A program made the translations under genes and the position numbers. DNA of 64,000 nucleotides, from the NCBI RefSeq assembly GCF_007655135.1, contig NC_045129.1:29947122-30011121 (forward strand), written 5' to 3'. Of this stretch, positions 37,043 through 49,676 are shown piece by piece. Origin of the DNA: Punica granatum (taxonomy: Eukaryota; Streptophyta; Magnoliopsida; Myrtales; Lythraceae). The notes under the pieces were generated by a model. The model had not been told where the DNA came from, made no database searches, and worked only from the letters and a program-made list of their open reading frames with translations. How positions within the stretch are numbered: the stretch's first letter is position 1; every line of letters begins with the position of its first letter.

Positions 37043-37963
37043 TGGCCCGTTTGCTTCATGGGAATTGGAGAGAATCACAATTCCCATTCCGGGCCGATTC
37101 CCATTCTCGCGTTCCTCTGTGCAAATGAGGTCGGAATGGAGATTCCGAAAGAATAGCAATTTTGTACAAGCAAAGGATTGGGACTCCTCCCAATTTAGGA
37201 AGATTTGCAATTCTTTGCCTTGAAGAATTGGATCTTTGTTTTATTTGTCGCCACTCGGTCGCCACCGTCTATCGCCGTTGCCGCATGATCTCCATCCCCG
37301 ACCATCAGACTTACCTCTTCCGGCTAGTCTTGACACGGCGAGGTTCGATCTGGCCTCTTAGTGGCCAAATCTCATTGGAAAAGGTGAGTTTCGATCGATG
37401 GGAGGTCGATCGAAACCCTAACCTCGCGACCCTCACCAGGGTGAGGCTCAACTAGAGCCTTGGGGGCTCGCCCTGTGATCTCGATAGTAGCGCGACCACG
37501 GGACGAGGTCCCCATGCCTATGAGCAAGGCTCTTTGAGATCTCTAAAGCTTGTCGTGAACCCACCCGTGGTGCTCCTCCCTCCGCTATGCCTCCTGCCTC
37601 CGTTGAGGCCTCCACCCGTGGTTCGGACCCTTGGTCTGGGTTCGCGAGGACTCGATGAACCTACCAGTGGTGCTCATGAGCCTCGTGGATCCCGAACCTA
37701 TGGGATCTACACAGCTTGCAGACATAGTGCAAACTTGCAGACGCAGTAGTGAACTAATTAAAAAAATCTTTTTATTTAATATTTTTATTTTTTATAAATA
37801 GAGGGCATTTTAGTATTTTCATAATTTAACTGGTTCATTGCGTGCTAATTTCAAGGCTCAACCAAACAAGTTTTTGAATCAAATTTCAACTCTCTTCATT
37901 CAAATTTCCTCCTTTTTTCAATTCTAATCACCTCAATTCCATTCTAGCGAACCAAACGCCACG
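37043..37963. mobile_element. TIR element, PIF/Harbinger-like, about 920 bp
   Basis: The ends TGGCCCGTTTGCTTC and, inverted, CGTGGCGTTTGGTTC share the GTTTG(C/G)TTC core seen in Tourist-like elements. TAA flanks both ends (37040-37042 and 37964-37966). The GC-rich middle (about 37200-37700) contrasts with AT-rich ends and could be captured sequence. No transposase was recognised. Confidence 0.45.
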
Positions 37964-39384
37964 TAAGAGAGTTGGTTTAATCAATTGAAACGCGTTTATG
38001 AAAACCCAATTATCTTTCTTGGCATCCTAGAAAAAACACAACTTCAAAAATAAATAAAGAAGCATATTCATAAATAAGTACTTAATTCAGTATTAAACTA
38101 ATCATCCAATTGATTATTGTGTGAAACTTGAAATTAATCATTGATAATATTTTATTGTGTTAAGAAGCATATATGTTTTCTGGAAATCAAGATAATTATA
38201 AAAAGAAATGATATATAAATGTCTTAAAACAGACATACACAACACAAATGATATGACACTATACAAAAATAATTGAGTATGTCAGCACCCTATTTTGGTC
38301 TACCGGCTACAACAAAGTCTTGAACCAACTGGGTCATAATATGAGTTTCAACCGAAGATAATCAAACAAAATCAATTTAGTATTCATGGCAAGATTGACA
38401 GGGCCAACCAGGTGACTCAAGAAGCATGATGACAATGGAAGGTCTCAGGGCCTCCTAGAAAGTTTACGGAAGGAAAACAAATCATGCCCAAACAAACAGT
38501 ACAGCGCACACACATGCCAACCGGTGATTGAATCAATTAATGTTGCTCCGGTCGCTCGAATCGGGCAAAATCGGTTCCCAAGCTCCCAGTGCATCAAGTC
38601 ATGATAAACCAATATCAGACTTGTCGGGATCACCCTTCTGCACATATCAACAGTACCTTGTCATTTGTGTTACGAAATTTGAATGTGCAATTGATTGGGA
38701 TCCAAACTCTTCCAACATCCCTTGAATCCATGCGGGACCTACAGCCACTTCTCCATTTTTTATTTATTTGCAAACTAGCTCCATTCTCTTTCTTTATTTG
38801 CAATCTAGCCCTTTTTCTTTTATTATTTGCAAACTAGCACATTATTTTTATTATTTACCAACCAGCCCTATTCTTTACAAATTTGCCTCATTCTCTTATT
38901 TTTCACGAATTAGCCCCATTCTTTCCTAATCTACCACATTTCCATCCATATTTCCCATTAACTTACTTCCAAGTCCCCTTTTTCCTATTTTATTTTACAT
39001 TTGGCTACTTTTTCTCCTTTTATTCTACTTTAACTTATTTTCCATTCTTGATCTCATTCTTCCATTCTTGAACTCTACTTCCAACTCAACTGTTTCCTTT
39101 TCAAGTTTGCCATTTAAACCCATTTTCTTTCCTTCATGACCCATCTTTCTCCTTTTACATATTTATTCCATTTTTTCTTCTTCCTTGAATGCTTGCCATC
39201 CAAAGCCTTCTTCCCCTCTTTCCCCACACTATATGATCGAATTCTTCTTCCATTTTCAGTAAAAATAGTCAAGTTTCCCCTCTTGATTTCTCCTCTTCAT
39301 GGCCGAATCTTTCCCTTTTCAACCGGTTTTCAATGGTCTTCAATTTACATTCATTACTTTCCAATCAAAATAACCTTCCTAGCT

Positions 39385-39960
39385 TGCTTCTTTCCCATTC
39401 ATTTCAGCAGAAAAAAAATCAATCAGAAAGAAGGAAAATTCGTCTACATACATTCAACAGAAAAAAAAGGAGGAAGTTCATTAATGATTTTCTCGTTTTG
39501 GCGCAATTTTCCGATTTTGGATCATCCTTCCTTTCTTGCCAATCTCCCTCATTCATTTCCCATTCATTTAAGCAGAAAAAATAAATCAAAATGAAGGAAA
39601 ATTCGTCCACATGCATTCAGCAGGAGAAAGGAGGAAGTTCATTAACGGTTTTCCCATTTTGGCACAATTTTCTGATCTTGAATCATCCTTCCTTTCTTAC
39701 CACTCTCCCTCATTCATTACACATTCATTATTCAGCAGAAAATATTCAAGAGAGGGCCAAGAATTCGGCCAAATGCAGCGAGAAGAAGGAAGTTCATTAA
39801 CGGTTTTCCCGTTTCGGTGCAATTTTCCGATCTTGAACCATCCTTCCCTTCTTGCCTCTCTCCCTCATTCATTACTAATTTATTTCAGAAGTTTTCAGCA
39901 GGAATAGGAGGCAGAAACTCGGCCAGGTTCAGCAGAAAAAGAAAAAAGGACGTTCGTGGG
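39385..39960. repeat. Tandem repeat of about 158 bp inside the solo LTR
   Basis: AGGAAGTTCATTAA recurs at 39471, 39632 and 39787, each followed by a CGTTTTGGCGCAATTTTCCG-like block and CATCCTTCC...CTCCCTCATTCATT. A more degenerate copy follows. Confidence 0.75.
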
Positions 39961-40971
39961 AATTTGCCTAGTTTTTGGCATCGTTTTCCAATCTAAACCA
40001 CTCTTTCTCTTCTTGATTTTCACCCTCAATTGATCCTCATTTAAAAAAAAAACGACAGTAATCTTTCGGAAGGGGGAGTGAGCAGAGAACATAGAGAATT
40101 CGGAGGAAAAGAAGGCTACGGAGGAGAGAACAAAAAAAAATTATTGTAAAAAAACGTCGTTTTTCGGGCAAAACATCCATCTACCCGCACCCAAACTTCG
40201 AAACAATACATACCCCACCTATTTTCGACCTCCTAAATTCATTTCCGAGCTTAGTTTTAGCATTCGAGACCTCCAACCCCGCGTTTCAGCAGATAACAGA
40301 AACAACACAGAATCGGGTTTCCATAGCCCTTCTCGGGTCCTAGACGTGCCGTTTCCTCTCATGATCATGGCGAGTCGTGCCTACACCTCCTAAGGGTTCC
40401 TCACGACCCTCACTCTCCCTCGTGACAAGGTGGTCGCGTGCCGAGAGCCGATCAACAGCGCACAACCTCCATTTTCCTCTTTCCTTCTCCCCGGGTTATC
40501 ACAGTTTTTACCGGTTTTCTTTTGTCATTTTCGGGTTTTTTCAGGCCCTTGCACGCCCAAAGCTTGTCACGACCACCTTAAGCAGTCCCTTGGGAGTCGA
40601 GAGGGCCTGTGCCTACATCGTGCAACCACCTCGAACCATCCAAGTCATCACCTTTCTTCCCAGGAGTCGCTGCTGTTTTTTCTGGACAGTTTCTGTGCAA
40701 CCGAGTCTTCCGACTCTCTTGCCACTTCTCCGACTCTTTCCTCGCATTCCGAGGCTAGGTATAACTTCTCTACAACTTTGAGAAGTAGGTCTCTTAGTTA
40801 TCGAGGCTTGTGGGGTCATAAGGCGGACCCGATTCGACTTAATTTCCATGTTCTAACTTGCATGTAAATATCGACTTATTGTATGTGTGTTTACTGCTGG
40901 AGTGTTGGACGGGTGTCAAGAACTCATTTCACATGTTTTTCCTTAGATCCCGGGTTTGGCCCTTGAACAAT

Positions 40972-41250
40972 TTCGTGAACCATCCGACTTCAAAATGAGC
41001 TGAAATTTTTACCATAGGTTCTTGATATTATTTTAAGTCCCTACACAAAATTTCATATTTTTCTGGGCACTGGATCTCCAGATAAAAAATGTTTACCCGT
41101 CATTTCGGTGTTTTCGGTCTAATTTTGATAGGTCTCGTGAACCATCCGACTTCAAAATGAGCTAAAATTTTTACCACAAGTTCTTGATGTTATTTTAAGG
41201 CCCTACACAAAATTTCATATTTCTCTGGGCGCTGCAACTCCGAATAAAAA
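40972..41250. repeat. Direct duplication of about 160 bp inside the solo LTR
   Basis: The segment CGTGAACCATCCGACTTCAA through CTACACAAAATTTCATATTT to TCTGGGC(A/G)CTG occurs twice, starting at about 40973 and 41134. Confidence 0.8.
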
Positions 41251-42980
41251 TTATTTACCGAACTTTTTATCAATTCGATAAATCAGATCGCAATGATTTT
41301 TGGGTCTAATGCAACCCTCTCAAAACTGAATCTAGATCCAAAACAGACCCCTTGACCTCGATTCAACTCTGTTTGTCATGTTTATTGCGTTTACGATTTA
41401 CCTCGTTCTCCGTGCCGATGTCGTTTTATCGATTCCTTTAAATATCGTGTTTGCGTTTGTATTGTGTGTTTGTGTGCGTCTCCAAGAACATGGCGGCATC
41501 GGCTTTGTAAAATGTGTGTTATTATTGTGTTTGATGTCGTATGCATGCAAGAAACGGTCAAAACCGATATGGGAGACCATCCGTGACCTAAGTCGGGTCA
41601 AGGAGGTTTTCGACTTCCTCCTTGGAAGGTGGCCGAATGCCCCTTGACCTCCCTTGGGTCGAGGATGGCCTCCTCGATCGCTTTAAAACCGATTCTTGGA
41701 ATTTATTGCAATTACATTTTTCGTTTAATCATTAGTTTCGCGTTAGTTTGTATGTTAGGCGCGTTAATTTCGAACAACCATCTCATTAATCCATAACAAT
41801 TGAGGTTCAAGATCTCAATCACTAAACCACTCCACAAACGGGAAATGGGACGTATCATTTGGTTAATTAAATCATTCGGCTTAAATAAAATTGTATGAAT
41901 CGGCTATCAATTTATAAACGCGTCGACGAATCATGAACCGACGGAATTGCCCTTTTAACATTCACAATTTCAAAACGCCAAGACGCGTAACATGAATAGA
42001 GTCGATGTCTAGGGTGGATTTGTGCACTTTAACTCGAGTTTGGGCCCGATTTGAGGCGGCTCAAGTCGAACCACACAAGTCTCCCTTAGACCCCTTCGTG
42101 TCACGCGATCTCAACTTTTCACTAACTCTTACACATTTCGCAAACCAAAGGGCATAACTGTTGTTTCGTGATTCGCCGACATTCTAGGCGTTAAGGAGGT
42201 CAAAACACCTTGATCTATGGGTAGGAAAGGGCAGCGCACCCCGTTCGGGTGCGAGTCTTATTCGCATGGCCCGTTTCATCCACTTTCGGTGTTTCTGTCA
42301 TCTTACCGTAGATTCGGTAGTGAGCGTTGTTATTTCTGTCACAAAATGTGTAAAACCGAACTAAACATTCACTCGACTTATATGAACATTAGATAATGGC
42401 TAGGCGGAACTCTAGGTTCCAAATCTAGAGTCAAAACATAAGTTTGGCGTATTCAATGAAATCTCAGTGTCATTTGAAATCTCAATCACACACATAGTTG
42501 ACTGAAGAATTGCATTCTAGCACATTCATCTGCATGCCTAGGGTAGTGAGATTGTTTTCCAAGTAACCCCAGTTAATAATTGACTAAGTCACGTAAATTC
42601 GGTCTAATACACAACTTGTCTGCACTTGTCTGTTTATCCGTTATTTGTCTGTTTTTATCTGTTTATATCAGTTTATATCAATTTTTTTATGTTTTCCACT
42701 TTTATTTGTTGATTTGTTGCGGTTCGGGTCCGAACTATTAGGATACGATTTACACGGGTCCAACACCCCTAACCGTCGATCACGGGATCCAATGCCCCCA
42801 TACACCAAGTGCACATCTTAATTTAATTTTCAATTTTTTCCAAACTACACGGTGAGCACGAGTGGAATAATGACCGAACGCGAACCGATCGGGATTCAAA
42901 CGTTGTAATTTTATTTTTATTTATTTGAGAGCGTGCGCACGCGTGCCCCGACGAGGTGAAATTCGGATGCGCACAGAGTA

Positions 42981-44237
42981 TATATAGAATTTCAAAAATG
43001 TTATGGTCTTGTGAAAGAATTATGATAAAGCGCCATGAAATGAAGCTCATAAATAAATTGGAAAAAAAACCAGAAAATAAGAATTTTATAAACAAAGTTT
43101 TAGAAAAAGTGCAAAACTAATTTTAGTCTAATTACTAAACTTTTAATATATGTGACAATTTAAATATACGATACATATTAGTTGAGACAATTATTGTAAA
43201 TTATTATTATCATCATCATTATTATTATACTCTGATATTCGACAAAAAGTATAAGATTGTTATTTTTGAAAATTAAATTTAACAATTGAAATGTATTATT
43301 ATTAATAAAAAATTTGGAATTTTAAAATGTAAATAATCATTAAATGTAGAAATATACGGAGATATATAAAAATGAATCTACATAATGCACGGAATAAAAT
43401 AATTAGTAATTTTATATAACAGGTCTAGAAAATGTGAAGACAGTCATGGGAGTACTAAAAATGCATGTACGCCACCCACGGTTTCCCAAAAGCTTTCTCT
43501 TAACCAACATTTTAGCCCACGCGTTGCGCGGCTTTTGGTTATTTTATTTTATGAATATTTTGTAGCAAAACTCATGAAATTTTATCCAAGGAATAGAAAC
43601 TTTCTTTTCTTTCATGCATGCAGATTTATCAATTTGTTTACATATTTCCTGACAGGATTTTCTTTAATATTCTTTAATAACAAAACTGTCCATAGTAAAG
43701 TTTGGCAAATATTTCAAAGGCGGCGAAAAGGTTGTATTTTTTGGATATTAATCTTTAGCTAGTCGATAAATAATTCATATAAGGGCGAGAATCCTATTTA
43801 ATCTATGCATTTGAAAAGATTATTAATCGGCAAGGATATACGCCATAAAACGCAGACATGCATATACGTGTCACGTGTGTATAAATAAATATGCCGTCAA
43901 GTCATCTTAAACGTGATCTAGTGCATGTGAAAATTACCTATAGTTACACCACAAGTGATGCCTTGCAATCTTTTACACATGTAGCTTGCTGCCTGGGAAT
44001 AGGTGAAACAAAATAAAAAATATATAAGAGCTCTAATCTTAAAAAAAAAAAAAGATTAAAAGTTTACTGCCCCTTAGAATGATGAGCAGGCGGGTCAACA
44101 CTTCTTTGTTTTTGGCCGAAGGATCAAATCGTCTCGAGTGAGCGAACTGAAATTAACAAAGTAGCTAATTAATAAAGAGCATCCAAAACTGACATTCATA
44201 ATAAGGCTTAATATATATATATATTATATATTATGTA
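42981..44237. other. AT-rich intergenic DNA
   Basis: A degenerate GCCCACGCGTTGCGCGGC palindrome near 43514-43532 resembles Helitron end hairpins but lacks a clean CTAG. A (TTA/ATC)n-like run lies at 43200-43230. No gene is recognised. Confidence 0.35.
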
Positions 44238-44239
44238 TT

Positions 44240-46256
44240 ATGTGAGTGAGTCCAATTTATACTTTCTCGGCAGATAACGGGGTAAGAACCCAAATAAATT
44301 AAAAGTTAAAATAGCGGGGCATATGGAGTCCCCAGTGAGATCGTCTAGCAATAAAGTATCTAGACAATTAGGAATCGATCTCAAAAAGTGAAAACCAAAT
44401 GGCAAAGAGACAACTTCTCGCGCTAACCAATTGGCACTATAGTTGCCTTCCGTATAAGTGTGAACCATTAAGACTTCTCAATCCCTTGTCATCAAATAGC
44501 GAGACTCAGAAAGAAGAGGCTGAAACAGAGGTGCTCTGACGACCTATCAGGAGTTCCTTGATGACTGCAAAGTCGACTTCTAAAATAAGTTTCCGACACC
44601 CCATAGACCATGCAATCTGCAAACAAGAACATACTCCCCATAGCTCAACCATCGAAGACGAAGCAATCCCGATATTATGCATAAAACCCGCTATCCACGT
44701 ACCATTAAAATCCTTGATAAGACCACCACCTCCTGCCGAACCCAAATTACCACGAGTTGCTCCTTCCGTATTTAGTTTGAACCAGCCCTCAGCTGGTCTA
44801 TTCCATCAAATAAATTTCCAGGATTTCACCATAGAAGGAGAAACCTTGTGCTCCAAATCCCTAGATCTGCTAAAGCCATAAGCAGTGCGAAGTAGGGGTG
44901 ATCGGTTCCGGGTACCCTGTATTTTTCACGATACCCGGACCCTACCCTGTAAGGGACATGTTCCAAAATTTTGGAACCGAACCCTACCATGTTGAATCAT
45001 GGAACTGGAACCTACCTGGAACCTGTACTATACCACAGGTTCCGGGTACCCTATTGGAACCTGTAATTTTTTTTTCGCTAAATAAAATCGAAAATGTCAC
45101 ATATATAATCAGTAATCACGCCAAATAGAATATCAACATTGATTTAGATTAATCCACAACAAAAAATATATATGTCTCATTAATTCATCAATAAAATTAA
45201 ACATCCATAATACGATCCCACACAACAAAATGCCTCTGTTCTGATTCATTAGAGGAGACAGTAAATTTACTCTTTCATCTTTTTTATTTTAATAAATAAC
45301 CGGTTCCGGGTACCCTATAGGTAGGAATCGGAACCGGAATCGATTTTCACCGGTTCCTAATTTTAATATCCGGAACCTACCCTATTTTCAATACGAGCTA
45401 CTCGGACCCTATCCTAACGGGTAGGTTCCGACCAGTTCCGGGTATATCCGGTACCCGTGCACACCCCTAGTGCGAAGGATGCAGTCATCTTCATGGAATG
45501 CTCTTCTAAAATTATTTTGGAACAACGCCTTATTCCTCCAATTCCAAACAACCAATAGCAAATATACCAGCCCATCTCGGCGAATCCCTAACCCGAAGGT
45601 TAGAGGAAAGCCGCTCTCGAAGGGGTTGAGTGAAAAAATTCAGCATATGCATAGATGACACTAAATGGTCCATATAGCTTTCATGAAAGAGCAATCTCTG
45701 AGTACATGGAGGACCAATTCCGAAGCAAGGTTCCATCTGTGACGCAGAGAGGACGCGACAATGTTGCGCCAAATGCGTTGCTCATTAGTACAAGAGGACG
45801 TAGAGAGGACGCGACAATGTTGCGCCGAATGCGTTGCTCATTAGTGAGCAACTAATCATGAGCCACCAACCAAAGAAAAACCTGAATCCTCTCAGGTCCA
45901 TCCCAAGACCAGATAGATTTCCAAAGACGCTCTTATGCACTCCGTCTGGTCTTTGAGAAGTGCGAAAGCAGAAGCAACCGAGTACTCACCCGAGGTAGAG
46001 AGTCTCCAATATATGGTATCATGACCCATGTCGGGATAAGAGGACGAATAACAGCAATATGAAGAAGGGTCAAATTATTAATAAGAGGTGTAAAAGTGTC
46101 ACAATGCCAGCTCCTCTTTTCAGTAACAAAGTCATATACGGGTCTCTCATGCAGAGCTTCAGGTACATCGCTAACTGCGCCTTTGGTAGAGGACCACATC
46201 CTGAAACCCAGCGATCTTCCTAGAATATTGCCAAGTTCCCCTCTCCAACTAGTCAA
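44240..46256 (-). pseudogene. LINE remnant: zf-RVT and RNase H domains, interrupted by a hAT MITE
   Basis: The minus-strand pieces read like the C-terminus of a plant LINE polyprotein. Near 45870-45905 is a zf-RVT segment (SWDGPERIQVFLWLVAHD). From about 44890 down to 44240 an RNase H domain reads WFKLNTEGATRGNLGSAGGG, then MVELWGVCSCLQIAWSMGC and LEVDFAVIKELLIG. The first catalytic Asp of the usual N(V/T)DGA motif reads Glu here. Stops and frame breaks are frequent, a 577-bp hAT MITE splits it at 44893-45469, and a 56-bp tandem duplication lies at 45746-45857. No reverse transcriptase part remains. Confidence 0.75.
44893..45469. mobile_element. hAT-type MITE, copy 1, 577 bp
   Basis: TAGGGGTGATCGGTTCCGGG at the left faces CCGGTACCCGTGCACACCCC-TA at the right, giving imperfect inverted ends with TAGGGGTG termini. 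A perfect 8-bp TSD GTGCGAAG is at 44885-44892 and 45470-45477. It sits inside the LINE remnant. The interior repeats GGTTCCGGGTACCCT-like blocks in both orientations. Confidence 0.88.
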
Positions 46257-46261
46257 CTGAT

Positions 46262-46690
46262 GCCACTAGATAATTTATTCCAAGCTCATACTGCTTCCTT
46301 CCAAAGACAAGAATCTGTTGGTCGAACTTAGAATGCAAAATTAGGGCCTTCCTTCCTAGGATACTTATGTCGAAGAAACCAAACCCATAGATCATTAGGT
46401 CTCGTAAACAATCTCCATCCAATCGGACCATGGCCCCTTTGTGTTTGGGGGAGTCCCGAAACAAAGTCCATGGTGATCATTTCCCACTTCCATTCAGGAA
46501 CCGAAAGAGGCTGCAATAGTCTGGACGAGTGTTGATGCTCTGCCTTAACCTACTATACCAGACACTTAGTAACAAATTCAGCCACATCATTTTTCATATT
46601 ATTCCACCAATAACTTCTCCTCAAATTGTAATACATAATAGTGCTTCCCGAATGCATCACATAGGGTGAGCTAGAGGCTTGTGCAAGAAT
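46262..46690 (-). pseudogene. Ty3/gypsy integrase remnant
   Basis: The minus strand reads, across broken frames, an integrase N-terminus (YVMHSGSTIMYYNLRRSYWW, NDVAEFVTKCLV) followed by LQPLSVPEWKWEMITMDFVS and GLPQTQRGH, the typical lead-in to the integrase catalytic core. The second zinc-binding Cys region is damaged and the rest of the core is scrambled after about 46440. It abuts the LINE remnant at about 46260. Confidence 0.8.
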
Positions 46691-47135
46691 CTCCCTCTTT
46701 AATTCAATGTATACGCGGTAATTTTTTTATATGTAATTACAGATAATTAACGCATATAATGTATAAATAAATATAGATAAGAAATACAATCAAAAAAGTA
46801 AAATTATGATGACAATAAACAAATATATATTCTAAACATATAAAGTAAATAATATACTTATAAAGAGATTGTAATCATAAAATATATATGAGTACTTATA
46901 AAAAGAAGAGATATCGTGTAGATGTAGAAAAAAGCATAGTGAATATAAGTATGATGGATAAAATTAACTTTATCGAGCATTTATAGAGAATTCAGTACAT
47001 TGAATTTGAAGAATATTACGTAATTTGAGTAGTCATTTTTTATTATCGAGAAAACTATTAATTTTTTCAAAATTTCTTTAATTATATGTTAGATGCAAAT
47101 ATTCTAGGCATATTTCTAGTATTCGTTGAATATAA
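46691..47135. other. AT-rich intergenic DNA
   Basis: No gene or repeat is recognised. Confidence 0.35.
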
Positions 47136-47535
47136 TCTAAACTATTATAAAAGGAGAAGGAATCATTTATCTAACTTTCAGTTTCCATTTTTACCATTGA
47201 AACTTTATGCTATAATTTTTAACTACCATATGGAGGACATGATTGTAATTTCATCACAATAACCACACAATTTCTCTCTTTTCTCTCTCTCTTTCTCTCT
47301 CTTCCCTATATCAATCAACGGTGGCTTTTTTATTTTATAAAAGATTTTAATCATTTTATTATTATTTTTTAAGATGAAGGGTCCTACGAATATAATTCAA
47401 ATTAAGAGAATACGAAATAAACATGTCTAACAATTTGTATTTATGAGATCGATACTGAAAACTGGCAAACAAAAGATAGTTTCTTAGAAATTTGTTTTCA
47501 AATTATACGAGCGATACACGCGGGCCATCCTCTAG
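47136..47535 (+). mobile_element. Non-autonomous Helitron, 400 bp
   Basis: It begins TCTAAACTATTATAAAAGGA, a plant Helitron-type 5' end, directly after an A. It ends with CGATACACGCGGGCCATCCTCTAG directly before a T, so it fits insertion between A and T without a TSD. The terminal hairpin is imperfect. The interior has a CT-rich run but no coding. Confidence 0.6.
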
Positions 47536-47999
47536 TACTAATATATGCCAAATGCATGAACTTCAATCAAGATAAATTGAATTTTCGTCAAATAGAGCAA
47601 CTCAAGAGACGTCTTAATTCAAGCCACTAACGACCTTTAACCAAGAGTTAAGAGTTCTCAAATCGAATGCTCACATTCCGCACTTTAGCTTTTATATATT
47701 ATAAATAGATAATTAGTTCTTCCTCTATTCTAATTTATTAAAACAATATGCATGAATGTTAATATTGATATGAACACATAAAATCACTATAAAAATAGAA
47801 ATTCCACAGCAAAATGAGATTATATGTATTTTGCGAGAGTTCATATTCTTTTAGATATGTATTTTGCTATCTTTTAACTCATATGACTACTTAGAATCTT
47901 TATGAAAATCAGAAATATAACATATATCTCAAAGACAAGCACCTTAATTATTATAATTCAGTAGACTTGTTTACACCCATTTTCTGCTTTTCACGGGAG
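47536..47999. other. AT-rich intergenic DNA
   Basis: No gene or repeat is recognised. Confidence 0.3.
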
Positions 48000-48660
48000 T
48001 ATGAGATTGAAACGTGTTTTTGGATCGACATCACCCGGAGCATCAATATTGGGTCATGCATTTTTGTGAAGCCTGTGGAGTGACAAGTCCACATGCAGAG
48101 AACGTCCACGATTTGGTCGAGATAGAAAAGATATATGCCGGTCCATATCTTGAAGAATGGTTAGAATATGATGCGGCCATTACGTGAATCCATAATTTGG
48201 ATATCGTGATCTGATTGATAGCGAGGCTCCGACAAGTTCGAACTCCAACTTCCCATACTCAATGAATCCGACCAAGATTCAGTATGGGAGGCGCATCAAA
48301 ATGAAGGCTTTGATTTGATTCTGTTAGTTGGTTTCTTATTTCGATTTCATTATGTTAGGTAGGATTTAGTATCAATAGGAATAATTGGAGATATATTCTT
48401 CAAGAGCCCGTAGGATTTATTTATTAGTTTATTTTCAAGTAGATTTTATTTTGCATATATCCGATGATATCGTGTATCTTCTGTGTGCCTATAAATATCG
48501 AACTCGGTATTCATTGTAAACCTCCTCCTTCAATCAATAGCACTACTTTTTCTATCTTTTCTTTTCTCGTGATTTTCCTTTCTTGCACGTAGGAGTAGTC
48601 AGTTGGTCGGTCTTTAGAAAGCCATAGCTCGATCGGTTTTAGTAAACCGTCTTTAATCGA
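48000..48660 (+). mobile_element. Probable LTR-retrotransposon 3' remnant
   Basis: A segment reading like a polyprotein tail (PYSMNPTKIQYGRRIKMKAL) is followed from about 48324 by TGTTAGTTGGTTTC. Then come a TATAAATA box near 48490 and CATTGTAAAC...TTCAATCAATAG, the usual order in a plant LTR. The 3' limit and TSD were not found. Confidence 0.35.
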
Positions 48661-49036
48661 TTTACTCGACTGTTACTGTCTCGGTCATCTAGGCCATAAT
48701 CCACCACTGCGTTTCTCGACCGGCCTCCAAGCCATCTCATCACCTTCGATCTCCAAGCCATCTCATCACCAATCGATCTCAAACCCAACCACCGTTCAGT
48801 CCCATGGACCTTTTGGGCCATGATGGTAAGCACTAATTCAATAAGACAGGCTGGTGTTATGTCGGTGATATTTCCTCGGAACCGCACCTTGGCACGCTTG
48901 GAGCTTGGATATAAAATTGGTTCAATAACCCCCCTGGCCTCACTTTTGGGCCAGAAGATCCATTTGCTTATATCTCAATATGGGGCTGGGCTGTGGGTTC
49001 TTGGAATGCACGAGAATGAGTTTGTGGCATTTGTAT

Positions 49037-49668
49037 TAGGGGTGAGTTGTTCCACATATATTGTTATTTATACGAGGTCCAGACTCTACCCTATAAAATA
49101 CAGGTTCCTAAAATTTGGATGCAGTTATGTTAGGGAACTGGAACCTACTAGGAGAGTACCCCCCAACCCCCCCCCCCCCCCCTTACCGAAGTTTAAACAT
49201 CTTACTTTATAAAAGAAGAAGAGAAAAAATATAGGTGAGGCAAGATTTTAAAATAATTTTCAACAATTGCCACATAATAATAAATTTTTGAAATACGAAT
49301 AAATAAAATCGTATGGAATGAATTAATAGAATGGAGTTGAAAATTGAGTAAATAAAAGTGTATGAGTGGAATGAATTCGAAATTAAGAGACCGAAAATTA
49401 ATAGAATGGAGATGAAAGTGTTAAGAAATTAAGTTTTATTTGGTCTTAATTAAAAATAATAATTTGAATAAACAAATACATGCTTAAAAAATGATAACAT
49501 AGTATATGCACTTTTATATGTTCGGTTTCGATTCCGAGTGCTTGTGAATTAAAACCGGAATTTATTCTTACCGAATCCTAATTTTCATATCCGGAATCTA
49601 TTTATTTTTTATTGATAGCTACCTGGCCAACTGGTTCCGGGTATACTCTATACCAGTGCAGAACCGTA
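49037..49668. mobile_element. hAT-type MITE, copy 2, 632 bp
   Basis: Same family as 44893-45469. It has a TAGGGGTG left end, ACAGGTTCCTAAAATTTGGA and GGAACTGGAACCTAC blocks, and CTGGTTCCGGGTATACTCTA near the right end. The 8-bp flanks ATTTGTAT (49029-49036) and ATTTGCAT (49669-49676) differ at one position, so it is an older copy. A run of about 20 C lies near 49163-49182. Confidence 0.7.
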
Positions 49669-49676
49669 ATTTGCAT

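Larger units (their letters stand above)
38280..42975 (+). mobile_element. Solo LTR, 4.7 kb, related to the 21923-34676 element
   Basis: It starts TGTCAGCACC and ends GATGCGCACA, and is flanked by a perfect 5-bp TSD GAGTA (38275-38279 and 42976-42980). The last part shares with the other LTR blocks such as GGTGAGCACGAGTGGAATAA, CCGAACGCGAACC and CCCCATACACCAAGTG. No internal region or second LTR is present, so it is the product of LTR-LTR recombination. The many short frames inside have no domain support. Confidence 0.88.

Noticed and set aside
38860..40140. Phe/Ser-rich open frames inside the solo LTR
   Set aside because: Pyrimidine-rich low-complexity DNA with tandem repeats; no conserved protein features.
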